A DNA stretch of 64,000 bases from positions 66,166-130,165 of the forward strand of contig NZ_LMMV01000026.1 of the NCBI RefSeq assembly GCF_001422405.1. The letters are read 5' to 3'. Within the stretch, counting starts at the first letter, position 1. Each line of letters starts with the position of its first letter. Of this stretch, positions 16,556 to 26,169 are shown piece after piece. The notes beneath the pieces are model-generated. The model was given only the letters and a program-made list of their open reading frames with translations, made no database searches and was not told where the DNA came from. Origin of the DNA: Pseudorhodoferax sp. Leaf267 (GTDB taxonomy: Bacteria > Pseudomonadota > Gammaproteobacteria > Burkholderiales > Burkholderiaceae_C). A program made the translations under genes and the position numbers.

Positions 16556-17572
16556 ATGCAAGCCCTGCAAAAAACCCGCGCCGCCGCCGGACTCGAACTG
16601 GTGGACGTGCCAACCCCCGTGCCGGCCGACGGCGAGGTACTGGTGCAAGTGCGCGCCACCGGCATCTGCGGCAGCGACCTGCACGTGGACGACTGGACGC
16701 CCAGCTACGCCTTCATCGCGCCCAGCATCCCGGTCACCATCGGCCATGAATTCGTCGGCGTCACGCAGGCCGGCCAGCGCGTGGTGGTGCGGCCCTCGGT
16801 CACCTGCGGCGTCTGCACCGCCTGCAGCGAGAACCGGCACGACGCCTGCGAGCGCCGCCGTGGCATCGGCATGACGCGCGACGGCGCCTTCGCGGCATGG
16901 GTGCGCGTGCCGCGGCGCAACTGCGTGCCCGTGCCGGACGGCCTCAGCGACGAATTGGCTGCGCTGACCGAGCCGCTCACGATCTCCATGCAGGCCCTGC
17001 GCATCGCGGGCGATGTCACCGGCCTGCGCGTGCTGGTCATGGGGCCAGGCACCATCGGCCAGGGCATTGCGGCGCTGGCGCGGCGCGCGGGCGCTGCCCA
17101 GGTGGTCGTCAGCGGCTTCGACGACGCGGTGCGCTTCGATGCGCTGCGCGCCATGGGCTTCGACGCGCTGGTCGATGTGCAAGGCCAGACCCTGGCCGAG
17201 GGCACGCGCCCGCACACCGATGGCGCGCCGTTCGACGTCGTGTTCGAGGCCACGGGCGTGCCCGAGACCATCACCGAGGCGCTGGCCCTGCTGCGCCGCA
17301 ACGGCATCGTGGTCGTGACCGGCATCCACGCCCGGCCGCTGGCGCTGGACCTCACGCCACTGGTGCGCAACCAGCAGCAGCTGCGCGGCTCATTCCGCCC
17401 GCCCGAGTCCGACTGGCCGCTGGCGCTCGCGCTGCTGGCCGAGATGGACGCAGTGCTGCGCCCCATGGTCAGCCATGTGCTGCCGCTGTCGCAGGCGAAA
17501 GAAGGCTTTGCGCTCGCGCATGGCAAGCAGGCCAGCAAGGTGCTGCTGTACCCGGAGGTGGGCGATGCCTGA
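16556..17572 (+). CDS. Zinc-dependent alcohol dehydrogenase (MDR family)
   Basis: A 338-residue cytosolic oxidoreductase of the threonine/sorbitol dehydrogenase-like MDR group. Catalytic zinc ligands are visible as C38 in GICGSDLH and H64-E65 in IGHEF. The structural zinc lobe has C84, C87, C90 and C98. The Rossmann fold has GPGTIGQGIAAL near residue 164. It follows the Bug receptor gene by 7 bases and overlaps the next gene by 8, so the three form one operon. The substrate is unknown. Confidence 0.92.
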   Translation: MQALQKTRAAAGLELVDVPTPVPADGEVLVQVRATGICGSDLHVDDWTPSYAFIAPSIPVTIGHEFVGVTQAGQRVVVRPSVTCGVCTACSENRHDACERRRGIGMTRDGAFAAWVRVPRRNCVPVPDGLSDELAALTEPLTISMQALRIAGDVTGLRVLVMGPGTIGQGIAALARRAGAAQVVVSGFDDAVRFDALRAMGFDALVDVQGQTLAEGTRPHTDGAPFDVVFEATGVPETITEALALLRRNGIVVVTGIHARPLALDLTPLVRNQQQLRGSFRPPESDWPLALALLAEMDAVLRPMVSHVLPLSQAKEGFALAHGKQASKVLLYPEVGDA

Positions 17573-18119
17573 AGCGACAGCCCTGCTGGCGCTGTGGAAC
17601 GGCGTCACGCCCGAGCTCGACGCTGAGTACAACGCCTGGCATGCCGAGGAGCACGTGCCCGAGCGGCTCACCGTGCCCGGCATGCTGTGGGCACGGCGCT
17701 ATGGCGCGCATTGGCCGCAGACGGGCCCGCGCTATCTCACGCTGTACGGCCTGCGCGACGCCTGGGTACTCGAAGAAGACGCCTACCAGCGCCTGCTGCG
17801 CGAGCCCACGCCCATGAGCGCGCGCATGCGCCCGCATCTTTGCCATCTGTCGCGCTGGGTCTGCGCGCTGCGCGAGGCTGAGGGCGCGCCGGTGGGCGAG
17901 GGTCTGCGTGTGCAGACGTTCGAGGAGCGTCCCGTGGCGCTGCCCGACGCGCTGCTGGCCGAGCGCCTGCACGATGCCGCGCCGCTGCCCTGGCTGCAGG
18001 GCGGGCAGGAACATGCCGTGCGTGGCCACTGGCTGCTGGCCATCGCCCAATCAGAGCGCCCGACCGCTCCCGAGCCAGGCGCCATGCTCTACGCCGCCCT
18101 GCCCATCGGACCACGCTGA
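17565..18119 (+). CDS. EthD-like/dimeric alpha-beta barrel protein, function unknown
   Basis: A 184-residue soluble protein. The stretch EYNAWHAEEHVPERLTVPGM followed by WARRYGAH matches small dimeric alpha-beta barrel proteins of the EthD/DUF4286 type, in which the WH-x-x-EH segment lines a cavity. It overlaps the preceding dehydrogenase gene by 8 bases, so it likely acts in the same pathway, perhaps on the dehydrogenase product. There is no signal peptide. The family assignment is moderate and no activity is proposed. Confidence 0.72.
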   Translation: MPEATALLALWNGVTPELDAEYNAWHAEEHVPERLTVPGMLWARRYGAHWPQTGPRYLTLYGLRDAWVLEEDAYQRLLREPTPMSARMRPHLCHLSRWVCALREAEGAPVGEGLRVQTFEERPVALPDALLAERLHDAAPLPWLQGGQEHAVRGHWLLAIAQSERPTAPEPGAMLYAALPIGPR

Positions 18120-18152
18120 GCCCCCACCCGGGGCCCCACCTAAAATCCCTGG

Positions 18153-19838
18153 ATGTTCTCCGTCAAACAAGAATTGCTCTCTGCATTGGGCGCAGCGCTC
18201 GAACAGGTGTCGCCCGGCGCCGGTTCCCGCGCGGCCTTCGAGACGCCCAAGGTCGCCGCCCATGGCGACTTCGCCTGCACCGCGGCCATGCAACTGGCCA
18301 AGCCCCTCAAGCTCAACCCGCGCCAGCTCGGTGAGCAGCTGCGCACGGCCTTGCTGGCCCAGCCCGCCGCCGCGCAATGGGTCGAGTCCATCGACATCGC
18401 CGGCCCGGGCTTCCTGAACCTCAAGCTGAAAGCCGCTGCCAAGCAGCAGGTCGTGCGCGAAGTGCTGCAGCTTGGCGCGCAGTTCGGCGTGCAGAGCGCC
18501 AACGGCCGCAAGCTGCTGGTCGAATTCGTCTCGGCCAACCCCACCGGCCCGCTGCACGTGGGCCACGGCCGCCAGGCGGCGCTGGGCGATGCCATCTGCA
18601 ACCTGTTCCAGTCCCAGGGCTGGGACGTGTACCGCGAGTTCTATTACAACGATGCCGGCGTGCAGATCGCCACGCTGGCCAGCTCCACGCAGTTGCGCGC
18701 GCTCGGCTTCAAGCCGGGTGATGCCGAATGGCCCAGCGGCGAGAAGGCCGCGGCCTACAACGGCGAGTACATCGCCGACATCGCCGCCGACTTCCTCGCC
18801 AAGAAATCTGTCAAGGCCGACGACCGCGAAGTCACGGCCAACGGCGATGTGAACGACCTGGACGCGATCCGCGAGTTCGCCGTGGCCTATCTGCGCCGCG
18901 AGCAGGACCTGGACCTGAAGGCCTTCCAGGTGCACTTCGACAACTTCTACCTGGAGTCCAGCCTCTACACCAGCGGCAAGGTCGACGATGCCGTGGCCCG
19001 CATGCAGGCCTCCGGCAAGACCTATGAGCAGGACGGCGCGCTGTGGCTCAAGTCCACCGACTACGGCGACGACAAGGACCGCGTGATGCGCAAGTCCGAG
19101 GGCGGCTTCACCTACTTCGTGCCCGACGTGGCCTACCACATCGCCAAGTGGCAGCGCGGCTTCACCAAGGTCGTGAACATCCAGGGCACGGACCACCACG
19201 GCACCATCGCGCGCGTGCGCGCCGGACTGCAGGCGGCCGATGTCGGCATCCCGCCGGGCTACCCCGACTACGTGCTGCACACCATGGTGCGCGTGATGCG
19301 CGCCGGTGTGGAGGTCAAGATCTCCAAGCGCGCCGGCAGCTACGTGACGCTGCGCGACCTGATCGAGTGGACCAGCAAGGACGCCGTGCGCTTCTTCCTG
19401 CTCTCGCGCAAACCCGACACCGAATACACCTTCGATGTCGACCTGGCGATCGAGAAGAGCAACGACAACCCGGTCTACTACGTGCAGTACGCCCATGCGC
19501 GCATCTGCTCGGTGCTCACGGCCTGGGGCGGCGACCGTGCCAGCTTGAAGGACGTGGACCTGTCGCCGCTGGACAGCCCGCAGGCCCAGGCCCTGATGCT
19601 GCTGCTGGCGCGCTACCCGGACATGCTGGCCAGCGCCGCCACCGAGTTCGCACCGCACGATGTCACCTTTTACCTGCGCGAACTCGCGGCCAGCTACCAC
19701 AGCTATTACGATGCCGAGCGCATCCTGGTCGACGACGAGGCCGTCAAGGCCGCCCGCCTGGCCCTGGTCGCTGCGACCGCGCAGGTGCTCTGCAACGGAC
19801 TGGCCATGCTGGGGGTGAGTGCCCCCGAGAAAATGTAG
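18153..19838 (+). CDS. argS: Arginyl-tRNA synthetase
   Basis: A 561-residue class I synthetase that charges tRNA-Arg. The N-terminal additional domain (about 1-110) is followed by the HIGH motif as HVGH (135-138, in [13 protein letters not shown]) and the KMSKS motif in the variant form KISK (389-392). A C-terminal DALR anticodon-binding domain ends the protein. The length is normal for the family. An FtsN-like SPOR gene follows after 4 bases, so the two are probably co-transcribed. Confidence 0.97.
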   Translation: MFSVKQELLSALGAALEQVSPGAGSRAAFETPKVAAHGDFACTAAMQLAKPLKLNPRQLGEQLRTALLAQPAAAQWVESIDIAGPGFLNLKLKAAAKQQVVREVLQLGAQFGVQSANGRKLLVEFVSANPTGPLHVGHGRQAALGDAICNLFQSQGWDVYREFYYNDAGVQIATLASSTQLRALGFKPGDAEWPSGEKAAAYNGEYIADIAADFLAKKSVKADDREVTANGDVNDLDAIREFAVAYLRREQDLDLKAFQVHFDNFYLESSLYTSGKVDDAVARMQASGKTYEQDGALWLKSTDYGDDKDRVMRKSEGGFTYFVPDVAYHIAKWQRGFTKVVNIQGTDHHGTIARVRAGLQAADVGIPPGYPDYVLHTMVRVMRAGVEVKISKRAGSYVTLRDLIEWTSKDAVRFFLLSRKPDTEYTFDVDLAIEKSNDNPVYYVQYAHARICSVLTAWGGDRASLKDVDLSPLDSPQAQALMLLLARYPDMLASAATEFAPHDVTFYLRELAASYHSYYDAERILVDDEAVKAARLALVAATAQVLCNGLAMLGVSAPEKM

Positions 19839-19842
19839 ACAG

Positions 19843-20577
19843 ATGAAGCAAACGGAACAACGCAAGCGGCCCTCGGCCGGCGGCAAGAGCAAGGCGGGCA
19901 GCCCGCGCAGCCAACTGGGCGGCACGATCATCGGCTTCATCGTCGGCGTGGTCGTGGGCCTGGTCGCGGCTCTGGCCGTGGCGGTCTACGTGACCAAGGT
20001 GCCGATCCCGTTCATGAGCGGCAAGACGCAGGGCCGCACGGCCGACCATGACGCGGCCGAGAACAAGAAGAACCAGAACTGGGACCCGAACGCGCCGCTG
20101 CATGGCCGCAACCCGGCACGCCCCATGGCACCCGCGGCGCCAGCCGGCCCGTCCATCGTGGCGCCGCCCGAGGCCCAGGCGCCTGCCGCCACGGCCGCCG
20201 TGCCGGCCCCGGCCGCCCGCCCCGCGCCATCGGCCGATCCGCTGGGCGACCTGGCCCGGGCACGCGCTGCCGGCAAGCCCGGCCCGGTGGCGGCTCCCAC
20301 CGTGGCCGCGGCACCCGCGACCGCTACGGCGGCAGCCGATCCCTTCGACTATTTCGTGCAGGCCGGGGCCTTCCGCACGCCCGAGGACGCCGAAACCCAG
20401 CGTGCCCGCCTGGCCATGATGGGCATGGAAGCCCGCGTGACCGAGCGCGAACAGGCCGGCCGCACCGTCTACCGCGTGCGCATGGGCCCCTACCGGGACC
20501 GCGAAGAGGCCGAGCGCACCAAGGACCGGCTGAGCAGCACGGGCGCCGACACGGCCCTGGTGCGCGTCCAGCGCTGA
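19843..20577 (+). CDS. FtsN-like SPOR-domain membrane protein
   Basis: A 244-residue bitopic inner-membrane protein with a basic cytoplasmic tail, a membrane helix at about 29-50 and the juxtamembrane KVPIPFM motif often seen in betaproteobacterial FtsN-like proteins. A long Ala/Pro-rich periplasmic linker leads to a C-terminal SPOR domain (about 168-244: FDYFVQAGAFRTPEDAE; YRVRMGPYRDREEAER). It probably binds septal peptidoglycan during division. It sits directly after argS and 48 bases before the DsbA-like gene, an order I recall from related Burkholderiales. Confidence 0.88.
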   Translation: MKQTEQRKRPSAGGKSKAGSPRSQLGGTIIGFIVGVVVGLVAALAVAVYVTKVPIPFMSGKTQGRTADHDAAENKKNQNWDPNAPLHGRNPARPMAPAAPAGPSIVAPPEAQAPAATAAVPAPAARPAPSADPLGDLARARAAGKPGPVAAPTVAAAPATATAAADPFDYFVQAGAFRTPEDAETQRARLAMMGMEARVTEREQAGRTVYRVRMGPYRDREEAERTKDRLSSTGADTALVRVQR

Positions 20578-20625
20578 AACTTTTGTCAGGCCGCGCAGGT
20601 CTGACCCCGCCAAGGAGTGAAACCA

Positions 20626-21300
20626 ATGAAACGTCGTGAGTTCTCGAAAGCCTGGACCAGCGGTCTGGCGGTATCGGCACTGGGCCTGACCCAGGCCCCC
20701 CTGGCGCTGGCGCAGGCCGGTGGCGGGTCGGCCAAGGCCGGGACCGATTACCTGGTGCTGGACAAGCCCGCCGCCGTCGAATCGGCGCCCGGCAAGATCG
20801 AGGTGGTCGAGTTCTTCTGGTATGCCTGCCCGCACTGCAATGCCTTCGAGCCGCGGCTGGAGGACTGGGTCAAGAAGCTGCCCAAGGACGTGGCCTTCCG
20901 CCGATCGCCGGTCGCCTTCCGCAACGACTTCGTGCCGCTGCAGAAGCTCTACTACACGCTGGAGGCCCTGAACCTGGTGGAAAGCCTGCACCGCAAGGCC
21001 TTCTACGCGATCCACGTCGAGAAGCAGCAGTTGAACCGCGACGAGACCGTGCTCGCCTGGGCCGCCAAGCAGCCCGGCGTCGACCAGGCCAAGTTCACGG
21101 ACACCTACAACTCGTTCGGCGTCAGCACCAAGGTGCGCAAGGCGACCCAGCTGCAGGACGCCTACAAGCTGGCCGGCGTGCCGGCCCTGGGGATCAACGG
21201 CCGCTACTACACCGACGGCACGCTGGCCCAGTCCATGGACCGGGCCCTGGTGGTGACCGACCAACTGGTGGCCGAACAGCGCGGCAAGAACAAGTCCTGA
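20626..21300 (+). CDS. dsbA: Periplasmic thiol:disulfide interchange protein, DsbA-like
   Basis: A 224-residue exported oxidoreductase. An RR-containing signal (MKRREFSKAWTSGLAVSALG) precedes a thioredoxin fold with the DsbA active site CPHC (C68, C71) in FFWYACPHC and the cis-Pro in LAGVPALGING. It would introduce disulfides into secreted proteins. The ATG at 20626 is preferred over a GTG 9 bases upstream because AAGGAG lies at a proper 8-base distance. A strong terminator follows. Confidence 0.92.
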   Translation: MKRREFSKAWTSGLAVSALGLTQAPLALAQAGGGSAKAGTDYLVLDKPAAVESAPGKIEVVEFFWYACPHCNAFEPRLEDWVKKLPKDVAFRRSPVAFRNDFVPLQKLYYTLEALNLVESLHRKAFYAIHVEKQQLNRDETVLAWAAKQPGVDQAKFTDTYNSFGVSTKVRKATQLQDAYKLAGVPALGINGRYYTDGTLAQSMDRALVVTDQLVAEQRGKNKS

Positions 21301-21319
21301 TCGGCGCTTGCGCAAAACA

Positions 21320-21350
21320 AAGGCCCGCGTGTGCGGGCCTTGTCATTTTT
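21320..21350 (+). terminator. Rho-independent terminator after dsbA
   Basis: AAGGCCCGC (21320-21328) and GCGGGCCTT (21333-21341) form a perfect 9-bp stem with a GTGT loop, followed by GTCATTTTT. It separates the argS-SPOR-dsbA unit from the lptA operon. Confidence 0.9.
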
Positions 21351-21398
21351 GCGGCCCAATCGCGCCGCTACAATGGCCGAGCAAGATTCGTGCCTTTT

Positions 21399-22013
21399 AT
21401 GAATAACCCTTACGCCAAACTCCTCGTCTGTGCCGCCCTCAGCCTTGCCGCCAGCCTGGCCCAGGCCGAGCGGGCGGACCGCGACAAGCCCATGAACATC
21501 GAAGCCGATGCCATGCGCTATGACGACCTGAAGCAGATCAACGTCTTCACGGGCCAGGTCGTCATGACCAAGGGCACCATCGTGATGCGTGGCGCCCGCG
21601 TGGAAATCCGCAAGGACGCCCAGGGCTACCAGTTCGGCGTCGCCACGGCGGCGCCGGGCGAGCGGGCCTTCTTCCGCCAGAAGCGCGAAGGCGTGGACGA
21701 GTTCATGGAAGGCGAGGGCGAAGTCGTCGAATACGACGGCCGGGCCGACAAAGTCACCTTCATCCGCCGCGCCGTGCTGCGCCGCTACCTGGGCACGAAG
21801 CTCAACGACGAAGTCACCGGCGGCGTCATCGTCTACGACAACGTGACCGAGGTGTTCACGGTCGATGCCGCCAAGCCCGGCACCAGCCCGGGCAGCTCCG
21901 GACGCGTGCGCGCCGTGCTCACGCCGCAGCCGTCAGCCAGCGCGCCGGCTGCGCCGTCGGCACCGACCCAGCCCCTGCGTTCCAGCCCGCAGCTGGACGG
22001 GGGGAAGAAGTAG
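21399..22013 (+). CDS. lptA: LPS transport periplasmic protein LptA
   Basis: A 204-residue periplasmic bridge protein of the Lpt machine that carries lipopolysaccharide to the outer membrane. The signal peptide cleaves after AQA (about residue 23). The OstA/LptA beta-jellyroll domain starts at KPMNIEADAMRYDDLKQINV. A Pro/Ala/Ser-rich tail follows. The ATG at 21399 is preferred over an upstream GTG. lptB follows after one base. The usual upstream partners kdsC and lptC are missing here; a terminator and dsbA lie there instead. Confidence 0.94.
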   Translation: MNNPYAKLLVCAALSLAASLAQAERADRDKPMNIEADAMRYDDLKQINVFTGQVVMTKGTIVMRGARVEIRKDAQGYQFGVATAAPGERAFFRQKREGVDEFMEGEGEVVEYDGRADKVTFIRRAVLRRYLGTKLNDEVTGGVIVYDNVTEVFTVDAAKPGTSPGSSGRVRAVLTPQPSASAPAAPSAPTQPLRSSPQLDGGKK

Positions 22014-22014
22014 C

Positions 22015-22788
22015 GTGGCGGCGCCCGACAGCACGCTGGACGCGAGCGGCAGCAGCCTGGTCGCCCGCCATCTGCAGAAGTCCTATGGCAGCCGCAAGGT
22101 CGTCAAGGACGTCTCGCTGACCGTCAACAAGGGCGAGGTCGTGGGCCTGCTCGGCCCCAACGGCGCGGGCAAGACCACCTCGTTCTACATGATGGTCGGC
22201 CTGGTGCGGGCCGATGCCGGCGCCATTGCGATCGACGGCCAGCCGGTCGAGCACATGCCGATCCACCGCCGTTCGCGGCTGGGCCTGTCCTATCTGCCGC
22301 AGGAAGCGTCCATCTTCCGCAAGCTCACGGTCGAGGAGAACGTGCGCGCGGTGCTCGAGCTGCAGCGCTCGCCCGAAGGCAAGGCCTACAGCGGCGCCGA
22401 GATCGAGGAGCGCCTCACCGGCCTCTTGACCGACCTGCGCGTGGAGCACCTGCGCGCCTCGTCGGCGCTGGCGCTGTCCGGCGGCGAGCGCAGGCGCGTG
22501 GAGATCGCGCGCGCGCTGGCCACGCAGCCGCGCTTCATCCTGCTGGACGAGCCCTTCGCCGGCATCGACCCGATCGCCGTGATCGAGATCCAGCGCATCG
22601 TGAGCTTCCTGAAGGAGCGTGGCATCGGTGTGCTGATCACCGACCACAACGTGCGCGAGACGCTGGGCATCTGCGACCACGCCTACATCCTGTCCGACGG
22701 CACCGTGCTCGCCAAGGGCACGCCGTCCGAGATCGTCAACAACGCCGAAGTGCGCCGGGTCTACCTGGGCGAGCACTTCCGCATGTAA
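22015..22788 (+). CDS. lptB: LPS export ABC transporter ATPase LptB
   Basis: A 257-residue ATPase that powers LPS extraction from the inner membrane with LptF/LptG. It shows Walker A GPNGAGKT (47-54), the ABC signature LSGGERRR, Walker B FILLDEPFAG and the switch His in TDHNVRET. The GTG start at 22015 has a GGGGGAAG ribosome-binding site overlapping the lptA end. The GTG start and short spacing suggest translation coupled to lptA. Confidence 0.96.
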   Translation: MAAPDSTLDASGSSLVARHLQKSYGSRKVVKDVSLTVNKGEVVGLLGPNGAGKTTSFYMMVGLVRADAGAIAIDGQPVEHMPIHRRSRLGLSYLPQEASIFRKLTVEENVRAVLELQRSPEGKAYSGAEIEERLTGLLTDLRVEHLRASSALALSGGERRRVEIARALATQPRFILLDEPFAGIDPIAVIEIQRIVSFLKERGIGVLITDHNVRETLGICDHAYILSDGTVLAKGTPSEIVNNAEVRRVYLGEHFRM

Positions 22789-22800
22789 GCCAGAAGGACA

Positions 22801-24381
22801 ATGAAGCAAGGCCTGTCCCTCCGCGTCTCCCAGCACCTGGCGCTGACGCCCCAGCTGCAGCAGTCGATCCGTCTGCTGCAGCTGTCCACGCTGGAGCTGG
22901 CCCAGGAAGTCGAGCAGATGCTGGACGAGAACCCCTTCCTCGAAAACTCGATGGAAGAGGCGCCGCGTGAGGATTTCGGCCTGGCCCAGTCCGACGCGCC
23001 AGTGCGCGACGAGGACCGCGACGCCGAATCCATGGGCCCGGCCGGGCAGGACTACGCCGCCGAGACCGGTGCCGACAACCGCAACGACACCGAATCGCCG
23101 CTGACCGGGCAGGACGACGCCCATGACTGGGAAGGCGACGGCACGCACGATGTCGCGCCCGACGACGGCGAATGGGGCGGCGACGCGCCCGCGCGCAAGA
23201 ACAACCTGGGCGACGAGGGCGATGCCGACGCCACCGAGCTCGCGCGCAGCCAGGAGTCGCTGGCCAGCTTCCTGCACCGCCAGGCCCTGGCGCTGCGCCT
23301 GTCCGAGGAGGACACGGCCGCGCTGCGCTTCCTGATCGAATCGCTGAACGACGACGGCTACCTGGAAGACCCGCTGCAGGAGCTGGCGCAGGGCTTCGCC
23401 GGCGACGACCCCGAACTGCTCGAAGAGCTGGTGCACCGCTTCACGGTGGCGCTGCGTCTGCTGCAAAGCCTGGAGCCGGTCGGCGTGGGCGCGCGCGACC
23501 TGGGCGAATGCCTGGCGCTGCAGGTCCAGGCCCTGCCCGAGGCGGCCGTCACGCCGCAGCTGCGCCGCACGGCGCTGCGCATGTGCCGCCAGCCCATGGA
23601 CCTGCTGGCCCGGCGCGACCTCAAGCGCCTGATGCACCTGTGCGGCGACAACGAGGCCGGCGTCAAGGCCGCGCTGGCGCTGATCACGCGGCTGGAGCCC
23701 AAGCCGGGCCGCAAGTTCGTGGACGTGGAGCGCAATGTCGTCATCCCGGACGTCATCGTGGTCAAGGTGGGCCGCGGCAACCAGGCGCGGTTCAAGGTCA
23801 CGCTGAACACCGACGTGATGCCGCGGCTGCGCGTGCACGACATCTATGCCAACGCGCTCAAGCAGCACAAGGGCGGCGGGCGCGAGGCGTCCAACACCGC
23901 CGCGCTGCAGCAGCGCCTGCAGGAGGCGCGCTGGTTCATCAAGAACATCCAGCAGCGCTTCGACACCATCCTGCGCGTGTCCAACGCCATCGTGGAGCGG
24001 CAGAAGAACTTCTTCACGCACGGCGCGCTGGCCATGCGCCCGCTGGTGCTGCGCGAGATCGCCGACGAACTGGGCCTGCACGAGTCCACCATCAGCCGCG
24101 TGACCACGGCCAAGTACATGGCCACGCCGTTCGGCACCTTCGAGCTCAAGTATTTTTTCGGCTCCTCGCTGGGCACCGAGACCGGCGGCAACGCCTCCAG
24201 CACGGCCGTGCGCGCGCTGATCAAGCAGTTCGTCAGCGCCGAGGATGCCAAGAAGCCGCTGTCGGACAGCCAGCTGTCCGAGATGCTCAAGGAGCAGGGC
24301 ATCGAATGCGCACGGCGCACCGTCGCCAAGTACCGCGAAGCCCTGCGCATCGCTCCCACGAATCTGCGCAAAGCCCTGTAG
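22801..24381 (+). CDS. rpoN: RNA polymerase sigma-54 factor
   Basis: A 526-residue sigma factor for -24/-12 promoters, activated by bacterial enhancer-binding proteins. The N-terminal Gln/Leu-rich activator-contact region (SLRVSQHLALTPQLQQSIRL) is followed by an acidic region II (about 50-150), the core-binding and DNA-crosslink domains, and the C-terminal RpoN box ARRTVAKYRE. Length is normal. It lies 12 bases after lptB, the classic lptB-rpoN linkage. The commonly linked downstream hpf/ptsN genes are absent; an rRNA methyltransferase gene follows. Confidence 0.97.
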   Translation: MKQGLSLRVSQHLALTPQLQQSIRLLQLSTLELAQEVEQMLDENPFLENSMEEAPREDFGLAQSDAPVRDEDRDAESMGPAGQDYAAETGADNRNDTESPLTGQDDAHDWEGDGTHDVAPDDGEWGGDAPARKNNLGDEGDADATELARSQESLASFLHRQALALRLSEEDTAALRFLIESLNDDGYLEDPLQELAQGFAGDDPELLEELVHRFTVALRLLQSLEPVGVGARDLGECLALQVQALPEAAVTPQLRRTALRMCRQPMDLLARRDLKRLMHLCGDNEAGVKAALALITRLEPKPGRKFVDVERNVVIPDVIVVKVGRGNQARFKVTLNTDVMPRLRVHDIYANALKQHKGGGREASNTAALQQRLQEARWFIKNIQQRFDTILRVSNAIVERQKNFFTHGALAMRPLVLREIADELGLHESTISRVTTAKYMATPFGTFELKYFFGSSLGTETGGNASSTAVRALIKQFVSAEDAKKPLSDSQLSEMLKEQGIECARRTVAKYREALRIAPTNLRKAL

Positions 24382-24408
24382 CCGCCCCGCCGGGGCCGGA
24401 GACCACCC

Positions 24409-25617
24409 ATGCAACAGCTCCGACTGTTTTTGCCCTGCGCCGCCGGCGTGGAGGATTTCCTGGCCGAAGAGGCCCACGCGCTGACCGGCCTGCAAGGCGA
24501 AGACTTGCGCGTGCTGCGTGGCGGCGTACTGATGCGCGCCTCCTGGCGCGACGCGCAGCTGCTCAACCTGCACAGCCGCCTGGCGCAGCGCGTGCTGATC
24601 GAGCTGTCGCACACCCAATACCGCAACGAGCAGAACCTGTACGACGCGGCCAGCAACGTGGCCTGGGAAATCTGGTTCACGCCGAAACAAAGCTTCAAGG
24701 TCGAGGTCACGGCGCAGCACAGCCCGCTCACCTCGCTGAACTTCGCTGCGCTCAAGGTCAAGGACGCGATCGCCGACCGCTTCCGCGCCAAGCGCGGCGA
24801 ACGGCCCGACGTGGACACGCGCTGGCCCGACGTGCGCATCTACGTGCACCTGACCACCGAGCACGCCACGCTGTACATCGACACCTCGGGCGAGCCGCTC
24901 TTCAAGCGCGGCTGGCGCGAGGACAAGGGCGACGCCCCCCTCAAGGAGACGCTGGCCGCCGCCATGCTCGCGGCCAGCGGCTGGGACGCGAGCACGCCCC
25001 TGTACGACCCCTGCTGCGGCAGCGGCACCATTGCCATCGAGGCCGCGCAGATCGCCTGCGGCATCGCGGCCGGCAGCCGGCGCCGCTTCGCTTTCGAGAA
25101 GATGCTGCCGTTCCAGCCCCATGTCTGGGCCGGCCTCAAGGAGCAGGCCCAGGCTGCCGAACACGCGCCGACCACCGAGGTCTTCGGCAGCGACGTGGCC
25201 CACCGCATGGTCGACTTCGCCGAGCGCAATGCCGAACGTGCCGGCGTCGCGGCCGTCACCCAGTTCCGCGGTGGCGACGCGCTGCAGCGCATGCCGCCTG
25301 TGGCCAGCGGCGTGATGCTGCTGAACCCGCCTTACGGCGAGCGCATCGAGGTCGCCGGTGTCGCCGGCCGCCGCGAGGCCGCGCAGACCGACGACGGCGC
25401 GGCCGATTTCTTCCCGCGCCTGGCCACGCACTGGAAGAAGCACTACGCCGGCTGGACGGCCTGGATGCTCACGCCCGACCTCAAGCTGCCCGGCAAGATG
25501 CGGCTGAAGGAATCGCGCCGCGTGCCGATGTGGAACGGCCCGATCGAGTGCCGGCTGTTCCGCTTCGACATGGTGGCCGGCTCGGCGCGCAACCCGCCCG
25601 CAGCGCCGGCCCGCTGA
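24409..25617 (+). CDS. THUMP-domain 23S rRNA guanine-N2 methyltransferase, RlmL-type
   Basis: A 402-residue RNA methyltransferase corresponding to the N-terminal (RlmL, m2G2445) half of the fused E. coli RlmKL. It has an N-terminal ferredoxin-like plus THUMP RNA-binding region (about 1-160), the SAM-binding motif DPCCGSGTIAIEA (about 201) and the catalytic NPPYGER motif (about 306). No RlmK half is present. It follows rpoN by 27 bases, and the PIN-domain gene starts 4 bases downstream. Confidence 0.9.
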   Translation: MQQLRLFLPCAAGVEDFLAEEAHALTGLQGEDLRVLRGGVLMRASWRDAQLLNLHSRLAQRVLIELSHTQYRNEQNLYDAASNVAWEIWFTPKQSFKVEVTAQHSPLTSLNFAALKVKDAIADRFRAKRGERPDVDTRWPDVRIYVHLTTEHATLYIDTSGEPLFKRGWREDKGDAPLKETLAAAMLAASGWDASTPLYDPCCGSGTIAIEAAQIACGIAAGSRRRFAFEKMLPFQPHVWAGLKEQAQAAEHAPTTEVFGSDVAHRMVDFAERNAERAGVAAVTQFRGGDALQRMPPVASGVMLLNPPYGERIEVAGVAGRREAAQTDDGAADFFPRLATHWKKHYAGWTAWMLTPDLKLPGKMRLKESRRVPMWNGPIECRLFRFDMVAGSARNPPAAPAR

Positions 25618-25621
25618 CGCC

Positions 25622-26089
25622 ATGCACGCGGCCAGCCCACGCGCCGTGGTGATCGACACCAACGTGGTGCTGGACCTGCTGGTCTTCGACGATCCCTCCG
25701 TGCAGCCGCTGCGCGCGGCGCTGGCCGACGGCCGGCTGTGCTGGCGCGTGCTGCCCGGCATGCGCGAGGAGCTGGCACGCGTGCTGGCCTATCCGCGGGT
25801 CGCCTCGTCCCTGTGCGCGCGGGCGCTGGCGCCGGATGCGGTGCTGGCCGCGTTCGACGCGGCGAGCCGGATGGCCGCGCCTGTGCCGGCCGCGCCCGTG
25901 CGCTGCACCGACCCGGACGACCAGCCCTTTCTCGACCTGGCCCTGGCCCATGGCGCGCTGCTGGCGACCAAGGACAAGGCAGTGCTGGCCACGCGCAAGC
26001 GAATGGCGGCCCATGGCGTTGACATTTGGCAACCTTTTGTTACCAAAGCTTCGGCGGCTCTGGACTTAATGCCGGTGATTGGCGCTTGA
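25622..26089 (+). CDS. PIN-domain putative ribonuclease (COG1569 type)
   Basis: A 155-residue PIN-fold protein. The N-terminal VVIDTNVVLDLL supplies the first metal-binding Asp (D12). DPDDQPFLDLALAHGA and LLATKDKAVL supply the other acidic residues. It belongs to the family annotated as putative toxin components of toxin-antitoxin systems. No small antitoxin-like gene lies beside it: the upstream neighbour is a methyltransferase (4-base gap), and 127 non-coding bases follow. A housekeeping RNA-processing role is at least as likely as a toxin role. Confidence 0.85.
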   Translation: MHAASPRAVVIDTNVVLDLLVFDDPSVQPLRAALADGRLCWRVLPGMREELARVLAYPRVASSLCARALAPDAVLAAFDAASRMAAPVPAAPVRCTDPDDQPFLDLALAHGALLATKDKAVLATRKRMAAHGVDIWQPFVTKASAALDLMPVIGA

Positions 26090-26169
26090 GCGCTGGCAAA
26101 CTTGATGCTTGATTCGTTCACCTGTCGCAATTCGTTGCGCGGTATTCAAATTTGAGCGTGTTTGCACTT

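Noticed and set aside
21919-25761. A 1280-codon minus-strand open frame across lptB, rpoN and the RlmL-type gene
   Set aside because: Shadow of conserved genes in high-GC DNA. Its composition is repetitive and no family is recognised.
25622-26089. A toxin-antitoxin module around the PIN-domain gene
   Set aside because: No small antitoxin-type gene is adjacent on either side. The gene sits in a housekeeping operon context.
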